Origin: Neobacillus terrae
Lineage (GTDB): Bacteria; Bacillota; Bacilli; Bacillales; Cytobacillaceae
NCBI RefSeq assembly: GCF_011393025.1
Contig: NZ_JAAOEO010000001.1
Coordinates: 424,915 to 488,914, forward strand
DNA: 64,000 nt
Direction: 5' to 3'
Below, in pieces: positions 59,365 to 64,000 of this stretch. The notes beneath the pieces were generated by a model. That model did not search any database. It saw only the letters and a list, made by a program, of their open reading frames with translations, and had not been told where the DNA came from. Position numbers and translations under genes: made by a program. Position 1 is the first letter of the stretch. Each line of letters starts with the position of its first letter.

Positions 59365-59712
59365 ATGTTTAATCGGGAATTAGTAAAAGGAAGTACCTCG
59401 CTTATTATGCTCCAGCTATTAGATGAGCGGGATATGTATGGATATGAGTTAGTTAAAGAACTGGAAAAAAGAAGTGATAATGACTTCAGTGTAAAGGAAG
59501 GAACCCTTTACCCGGCACTTCACAAGCTTGAAAAACAAGGATATATCGAATGCTATTGGAAAGAGCAGGAAAAAGGCCCGGCTCGTAAGTATTACACCAT
59601 TACCTCAGCGGGCAAAGAGCTGCTAGATGAAAGAACCCGTGAATGGCACGATTTTGTTCGTGTTATGAATAAAGTGATGGGGAGAAAGCAAAATGGAACA
59701 GCCGAAGAGTAG
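59365..59712 (+). CDS. PadR family transcriptional regulator
   Basis: 115 residues. The PadR winged helix is complete: [67 protein letters not shown]. Small PadR proteins of this size commonly repress their own operon together with membrane-stress genes. The TAGGTGAT site precedes the ATG. Its 3' end overlaps the next gene by 20 bases, so the two are coupled. Confidence 0.93.
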   Translation: MFNRELVKGSTSLIMLQLLDERDMYGYELVKELEKRSDNDFSVKEGTLYPALHKLEKQGYIECYWKEQEKGPARKYYTITSAGKELLDERTREWHDFVRVMNKVMGRKQNGTAEE

Positions 59713-60331
59713 ATTTTTGGCAGAACTTGGTGAAGGTCTGGGAAGACACCAGGAAAAGAACCATATATTAAAAGAATATGAACTGCATTTAGATGACCTT
59801 TTAGTTGAATTCAGTCACCTTCAGGAAGAGCATGAATTAAGAAAGCAGATCGAGAACCGCCTTGGCAGTCCCGAGGAAATAGCAGCTATATGGAAAGATG
59901 AACTTTCCGTCACCCCAGGTAAAATGAAGTGGTTATTTTTCTTTCTGAATATCATTTTTTTTACTGGCGGAAGCCTATTGACTTTGGTTCATAATCTTTA
60001 TGAATGGACTTGGCTGAAGGAAATCTGGGGTCATATAACTGCAATCCCAATTGTTATTGCATTTATATACTTATTCTTTTGGGTCTTACTTGGCTATGAG
60101 ATAGGCAAGGGATTTGGTTATAAAGGAAAGAGGCTTTTAAAAATCACATTTTTACTTTCCCTTATCCCTAATATAATCTTAATGGCATTGACTGTTTTTA
60201 AAGTCATTCCGCATGAATGGTTTGCTCCCTTACTTTCCAGACAATTTATTGTTATTTGCATACTTTTTACTTTAATTTTATACCCTGTTTCTTTTATCGG
60301 ATATACGTGGGGAAAAAAAGCTTCTTTATAA
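59693..60331 (+). CDS. HAAS/DUF1700-type signalling membrane protein
   Basis: 212 residues. The N-terminal HAAS-type helical domain (about 1-75: [46 protein letters not shown]) is followed by about four membrane helices. Such proteins are paired with PadR repressors in many Firmicutes and are thought to pass a membrane signal. GGGGAGA precedes the ATG inside padR. Its stop codon lies within the terminator at 60313-60341. Confidence 0.85.
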   Translation: MEQPKSRFLAELGEGLGRHQEKNHILKEYELHLDDLLVEFSHLQEEHELRKQIENRLGSPEEIAAIWKDELSVTPGKMKWLFFFLNIIFFTGGSLLTLVHNLYEWTWLKEIWGHITAIPIVIAFIYLFFWVLLGYEIGKGFGYKGKRLLKITFLLSLIPNIILMALTVFKVIPHEWFAPLLSRQFIVICILFTLILYPVSFIGYTWGKKASL

Positions 60332-60341
60332 GCTTTTTTTT
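60313..60341 (+). terminator. Terminator overlapping the HAAS gene stop
   Basis: AAAAAAGCTT / AAGCTTTTTT with the stop codon at 60329-60331 in the loop region. Confidence 0.75.
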
Positions 60342-60349
60342 GGATTTCT

Positions 60350-60366
60350 ACATAGAATTTCTATGT
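60350..60366 (+). promoter_or_regulatory. PadR-type palindromic operator before the DUF4173 gene
   Basis: ACATAGAA-T-TTCTATGT is a perfect 8+1+8 inverted repeat containing the ATGT/ACAT half-sites typical of PadR targets. It lies 43 bases before the DUF4173 start, between that gene and the PadR operon. Confidence 0.65.
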
Positions 60367-60408
60367 ATTTGGAAAAACATTGCGTTGAATTAAAAGGAGG
60401 TTGCTTTT

Positions 60409-61863
60409 GTGGATGTGAAAATTGGTAAAAACGATTGGGTTTTCTTCATTATCTGTATGGCGATTGGGGTATTTGCGGAAGAAGCTTTTTTCAGAGGGCG
60501 CATTGGCATCTCTTATCCAATATTTATAACTGTGTTTTATTCAATGTTCTTTTGGCGGTTTAGAAAAATTCCTTTCTCACATCAAAGACTTGGATCTTTA
60601 CTTCTTTTTTGCATATCGTTATTAGCTTTAGGATACTTTTTGTATGACAACATGGTGTTTTATACTTTAAATATCGTGGGGCTTCCTATCTTGGTTATCT
60701 TTCACCTTGTATTAGTTACCAGTCCTAAAAATCTGGTATGGAGCCGTCCTGTTTTCCTCTATATTATAATTGTTCGATTAATTGAGTCTATTAAATATAA
60801 TTTTCAATGGCTTCTTTCCGGCCGGGAATTTGTGAAAAATGGAATAGACGAAAAAAAATATAATATCTGGAAAAAGGTCTTTATTGGTATTGGTCTTTCT
60901 ATTCCTCTTCTATTTATTGTTTTAAATTTACTTGTATCAGCTGACAAACAGTTTGAGCGGATTATCGGAAGGCTTCCCGAACTGTTTAATATTTTTGATT
61001 CCGAAAACCTTTTTCGAATAATCATATGCATTTTTTATACTTTAGTATTTTTCGGTCTGCTTCAAGTATTGCAAAAAAAGAAACTACAAATAACCGAGTC
61101 ACCCCATGGGAACAGCCCAGTTAACCTTGATTCAATTATAGCCATGACTGTTCTTGTTTTAGTTAACGCGGTCTATCTATGGTTCGTAGCTGTCCTGTTT
61201 AGGTACTTTTTTGGGGGCTCACTTGAAGGTTCCTTTACTTACGCAGAGTATGCACGGCGTGGCTTTTTTGAGTTACTGACTGTCACCATTATAAATCTGA
61301 CGCTTACTGTAGTTGTATTATCCTGTGTAAAGCAAACACTAGGAACAGGAAAATTTATGAAATCTCTGCTAAGCATACTTGTTCTATCAAGTGGAGTTAT
61401 TCTAAGTTCTGCATTTTTGCGTATGCTGATGTACGAAGAAGCCTATGGATTTACCTTCACTAGAGTTCTTGTTCATTCTTTCATGATTTTTCTTTTTATT
61501 ATTTTCCTTTATACCCTAGTAAGGATATGGATGGTTAATTTATCTCTTTTTCACTTCTACTTTATTTCTGCCCTGGTTTATTACACATCAATTAATATCA
61601 TTAATATGGACGATATTGTAGTGAAGGAAAATCTGCAGCGATACGAAGAAATCGATAAAATCGATGTTAATTATCTCAGCAGTCTTTCGGAAACTGGGAC
61701 ACAGGCTCTTATCGATCTTTATAAAAAGAATCCGGAGTGGCATGGACTAAGAGATTTACTAAAAGAAAAACAGGCCTTTTATAAAAACGAAAAAAGAAAC
61801 TGGCAATCCTACAATTTAACAAGGGAGAAGTCCTACCAAGAATTAATGAAATTAAAGTTTTAA
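60409..61863 (+). CDS. DUF4173 (DUF4153-like) membrane protein
   Basis: 484 residues, about 12 membrane helices in the first 415 and a soluble charged tail. The DUF4173 core is seen in LVSADKQFERIIGRL, WFVAVLFRYFFGGS, FTYAEYARRGFFELLTVTIINL and EAYGFTFTRVLVHSFM. Function unknown; the family is often found near PadR or two-component regulators. Start is GTG at 60409 with AAAGGAGG 8 bases before. The palindrome at 60350-60366 suggests it is a target of the upstream PadR. Confidence 0.88.
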   Translation: MDVKIGKNDWVFFIICMAIGVFAEEAFFRGRIGISYPIFITVFYSMFFWRFRKIPFSHQRLGSLLLFCISLLALGYFLYDNMVFYTLNIVGLPILVIFHLVLVTSPKNLVWSRPVFLYIIIVRLIESIKYNFQWLLSGREFVKNGIDEKKYNIWKKVFIGIGLSIPLLFIVLNLLVSADKQFERIIGRLPELFNIFDSENLFRIIICIFYTLVFFGLLQVLQKKKLQITESPHGNSPVNLDSIIAMTVLVLVNAVYLWFVAVLFRYFFGGSLEGSFTYAEYARRGFFELLTVTIINLTLTVVVLSCVKQTLGTGKFMKSLLSILVLSSGVILSSAFLRMLMYEEAYGFTFTRVLVHSFMIFLFIIFLYTLVRIWMVNLSLFHFYFISALVYYTSINIINMDDIVVKENLQRYEEIDKIDVNYLSSLSETGTQALIDLYKKNPEWHGLRDLLKEKQAFYKNEKRNWQSYNLTREKSYQELMKLKF

Positions 61864-61936
61864 TAAAGAAGGATATAAACTTTCCCTTTAACATGTTAAA
61901 CTAATAAAAAGTTTTCTGAAAAAGGGGCTGGGATTT

Positions 61937-63061
61937 TTGATTAACACAATTCTTTTTGATGTAGATGGAGTTCTCTTAAGTGAGGATCATTATTTCGATG
62001 CTTCCGCTTTAACAGTTTGGGAAATGCTGTTAAGCAGCAACTATTTAGGATTGAATCCAGATCAATTTAAAACAAAACTTACTACTGAGGAAGTATCCGA
62101 AATTCGAGAAAATGTTTTTCAAAGAGATCTAGTGCTTAAGTTCCTTAAGTCCAGGGGACTTAATGCTAACTGGGATATGATTTATCTGACATTTGCCCAT
62201 CAGCTTATTAATCTTCTATCACAAATAAAGGATGAATCAGAAGAGGTATCTAATTGGCTAAGCAGCGAAATAAACCGCGAAACTTTATGCGAAATTGGCA
62301 AAAAGCTGAACGACTATAAACTCAAGATTGATTTCTCCCTTTTTAATAAAGACTTTAAGAGATCAGAGGGAGGGAAAGAAAACCTTTTTAAATTTCTTGA
62401 CCAATTAGCGCTAGAGAAATTGGGGGTGAAAACAGACGTTTTCCATAGTAAGGGAGAACTATGGTCCGTTTGCGAACATGTATCTCAAGAATGGTACGTA
62501 GGTGATGCTAATGTTTTTTCTTCAACAGGAAGACCTTCTGTACAGAAAGGAAAGAAGGGGTTTTTAGAGGATGAAAAAACACTTGCTCTTGCTGAGAAGA
62601 TTAAAGACCTATTCTCCTGGCTTCTGGGTAAAGGGTTATCCATTGGAATAGGAACAGGCCGGCCTAATCTCGAAACTATAAAACCTTTTGAACATTTGGG
62701 ATGGAGCCAATACTTTAATCCTAATCATATCATTACTGCAGACGAGGTATTGTGGGCACAGAGGAATTTAAAAGCTGAAACAGCTCTTTCCAAGCCACAT
62801 CCTTATACTTATCTTCAATCATATTATGGAAAAGAAAAATCGGCCATGGAGTGTCTTAACATACAACTTCCCATTACTGAGGGAAAAGAAATTTTAGTGG
62901 TAGGGGATTCACTTGCGGACCTTTTGGCGGCAAGACGAATGGGCGCTGTTTTTGCCGCTGTTTTAACGGGATTGTCTGGTAAAGACGCTAGACAAGATTT
63001 CGAAAAGCATCAGGCTGATTACATACTCGATACGGTTCTGGATCTAAAAAAGGTTCTATAA
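61937..63061 (+). CDS. HAD-superfamily hydrolase with long cap domain
   Basis: 374 residues. HAD motif I FDVDGVLL near residue 7-14, motif II-like IGTGRPN (about 240), a Lys in SKPHPYTYLQ and motif IV VVGDSLADLLAARRMGA; about 200 residues between I and II form an unusually long cap (typical HAD caps are 60-120). Substrate unknown; the PHPYTY and DSLADLLAAR spacing resembles phosphoglycolate-phosphatase-like enzymes. TTG start at 61937 with AAGGGGCTGGG in front. Confidence 0.82.
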   Translation: MINTILFDVDGVLLSEDHYFDASALTVWEMLLSSNYLGLNPDQFKTKLTTEEVSEIRENVFQRDLVLKFLKSRGLNANWDMIYLTFAHQLINLLSQIKDESEEVSNWLSSEINRETLCEIGKKLNDYKLKIDFSLFNKDFKRSEGGKENLFKFLDQLALEKLGVKTDVFHSKGELWSVCEHVSQEWYVGDANVFSSTGRPSVQKGKKGFLEDEKTLALAEKIKDLFSWLLGKGLSIGIGTGRPNLETIKPFEHLGWSQYFNPNHIITADEVLWAQRNLKAETALSKPHPYTYLQSYYGKEKSAMECLNIQLPITEGKEILVVGDSLADLLAARRMGAVFAAVLTGLSGKDARQDFEKHQADYILDTVLDLKKVL

Positions 63062-63097
63062 AAATAAGAAGAGGGCGGAGTGCCCTCTTCTTATTTT
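63061..63097. terminator. Bidirectional terminator
   Basis: AAAATAAGAAGAGGGC and its perfect complement (16 bp) with a 5-base loop and A/T runs; serves the HAD gene and the converging yqhV homologue. Confidence 0.95.
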
Positions 63098-63106
63098 TCT
63101 GCTATT

Positions 63107-63382
63107 TTATTTAGATCTGATTCCATAAAAGATAAAACCCACTCCTACTAATACCCATAAAAGTTTAGTGTAGGAAACCTTATCTACCAGGCCAATTAAC
63201 CCAATTGTGGTTGTAGTAATTAATACAACGGGTCCGATCAATGCAAGTGAACTGTTAATTAGGAGAGCCCTATTTAAATCCATAAACTTCAGCATTAACA
63301 GTCCTGCAATAATTTCAATCGTGCCTGACGTTAATCTTAAAAAAGCCATCCACAGAACTGTTTTATCAATTAAATGAAACAT
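63107..63382 (-). CDS. yqhV: YqhV family (DUF2619) membrane protein
   Basis: 91 residues and three membrane helices: IDKTVLWMAFLRLTSGTIEIIAGLLMLKF, SLALIGPVVLITTTTIGLIGLVDKVS and LLWVLVGVGFIFYGIRSK agree along the whole length with B. subtilis YqhV. In B. subtilis it lies beside the spoIIIA operon; here it stands alone before an rRNA operon. GGAGGTAA precedes the ATG. Role unknown. Confidence 0.9.
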   Translation of the reverse strand: MFHLIDKTVLWMAFLRLTSGTIEIIAGLLMLKFMDLNRALLINSSLALIGPVVLITTTTIGLIGLVDKVSYTKLLWVLVGVGFIFYGIRSK

Positions 63383-63606
63383 ATTTACCTCCTAATAGAA
63401 GCGACTCACGAAAAATATATGCAGAGATAGAGGGAAATAGGACAAGGAATATTTAGACTTACTAACGCTTTTTTGTGGATTCATAAAAAAATAATTGACT
63501 TAAATATGGTTTCCTTATTTTACACGGTACCATTGGTTTACTTCCTCGAGCTTTAGTAATATGATTACTTAGCTGTCATGAAGTGAAAAAATAATTTTCG
63601 TAGAAG

Positions 63607-63635
63607 TTGACAGAGTAGAAGGATGGTGTTATTAT
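63607..63635 (+). promoter_or_regulatory. rRNA operon promoter P1
   Basis: TTGACA-N17-TATTAT. The -35 lies in a 16-base sequence TTCGTAGAAGTTGACA that recurs at P2. Confidence 0.75.
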
Positions 63636-63733
63636 AAATGAGTCGTTGATGAGGCGTCGTTGATAAATAATTAACAGCTCTTGAGTAACTATTTTATCTT
63701 CTTTTATTTTTTTTCGAAGTTTCTTCGTAGAAG

Positions 63734-63762
63734 TTGACACTTATGAAAAGATATGATAAGAT
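63734..63762 (+). promoter_or_regulatory. rRNA operon promoter P2
   Basis: TTGACA-N17-TAAGAT, with the same 16-base -35 context (63724-63739) as P1. Confidence 0.7.
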
Positions 63763-63804
63763 AATAAATGTCGCTGATTCATTAACTTTCTTATTTTTAA
63801 GGGG

Positions 63805-63833
63805 TTGACGAAGCTAGCAACATATTATAAGAT
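63805..63833 (+). promoter_or_regulatory. rRNA operon promoter P3
   Basis: TTGACG-N17-TAAGAT; same spacer length and -10 hexamer as P2. The start point would be near 63840. Confidence 0.65.
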
Positions 63834-63864
63834 GGAAAAGTTCTTTTGGAACTGATCCAGTATT

Positions 63865-63895
63865 GCTCTTTGAAAACTAAACAAACAAAGCGTGA
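63865..63895 (+). promoter_or_regulatory. rRNA leader antitermination (boxA-type) region
   Basis: GCTCTTTGAAAACTAAACAAAC matches in position and sequence the conserved leader of Bacillus rRNA operons that carries the boxA antitermination signal. The following bases up to 63963 are pre-16S leader. Confidence 0.7.
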
Positions 63896-63963
63896 ACAAA
63901 CAAACAATAACATGATGAATTTATTCATCAGCCAACGTAACTTTATGAGCTAAACTCATACTC

Positions 63964-64000
63964 TTTATCGGAGAGTTTGATCCTGGCTCAGGACGAACGC
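63964..64000 (+). rRNA. rrs: 16S ribosomal RNA, 5' end (truncated by window edge)
   Basis: GGAGAGTTTGATCCTGGCTC (from 63971) is the universal 16S 5' sequence, and the continuation AGGACGAACGC is the Firmicutes form. The exact mature end is taken by analogy with B. subtilis (TTTATCGGAGAG). Only the first ~37 bases are in the window. Confidence 0.97.

Overview
The window is AT-rich chromosomal DNA from a low-GC, endospore-forming Gram-positive bacterium of the family Bacillaceae (Bacillus in the broad sense; the genus cannot be fixed from sequence alone). The case rests on cwlJ, csgA, DUF1657/DUF421 spore-type genes, ymaF, ccpN, yqhV and opuF homologues, Bacillus-type GGAGG ribosome binding sites, frequent TTG/GTG starts, and hairpin/U-tract terminators. 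The right edge runs into the 5' end of a 16S rRNA gene.

Layout. 1-6.1 kb: tail of a formate-dehydrogenase-type molybdoenzyme, a LysM-3D wall protein, narK with an exact Fnr box, a 48-residue membrane peptide, and a decayed MFS-PAS fusion gene. 6.2-9.9 kb: a ydaO-type (c-di-AMP) riboswitch with terminator in front of an ArsB/NhaD-family antiporter and a KtrB/KtrA-type K+ uptake pair. 10-15.5 kb: DUF1259, a molybdopterin oxidoreductase with a C-terminal LysM domain, a DUF1657-DUF1657-DUF421 operon behind a forespore-type promoter, and YmaF. 15.6-21.3 kb: threonine aldolase, a MarR-HlyD-MFS drug-efflux operon with a palindromic operator, and YitT. 21.6-26.3 kb: an inverted-repeat-bounded dispersed element, csgA, a GDSL esterase, pssA, a small ribbon-helix-helix-like protein behind four 11-bp repeats, GNAT, cwlJ, a UPF0316 protein. 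26.2-29.1 kb: a Bacillaceae-1-like hairpin element and the opuF compatible-solute transporter. 29.1-32.6 kb: frameshifted mug, a frameshifted glycerol-1-phosphate-dehydrogenase-like gene with a HAD phosphatase, a strong small-RNA candidate, ppiB. 32.6-42.1 kb: lactonase, GntR regulator, Cof phosphatase, hydroxyacid dehydrogenase, a glycosidase remnant, a heterodimeric ABC exporter. 42.6-48.7 kb: sugar-efflux-type MFS, aldo/keto reductase, MBL hydrolase, exoA, photolyase, stress protein. 49-53.3 kb: ccpN, PPDK regulatory protein, ppdK. 53.5-63.4 kb: Suv3-type helicase, phasin-like/UbiB pair, WGR-DUF4240 protein, PadR-HAAS-DUF4173 module, HAD hydrolase, YqhV. 63.6-64 kb: three tandem rRNA promoters, antitermination leader, start of 16S rRNA.

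How the parts connect. Osmotic control is prominent: c-di-AMP-sensing K+/cation transport plus opuF. Nitrate transport and two molybdoenzymes suggest anaerobic or alternative redox metabolism. CcpN, PDRP and PPDK form a complete control unit for pyruvate/PEP interconversion. Several genes carry single-base or multiple lesions (MFS-PAS, mug, the G1P-dehydrogenase-like gene, an FN3-type fragment). The least explained elements are the 122-nt structured RNA at 31866-31987, the LysM-tailed molybdoenzyme, the RHH gene with 11-bp repeats, and the two 20-21-bp TGCCC tandem arrays.
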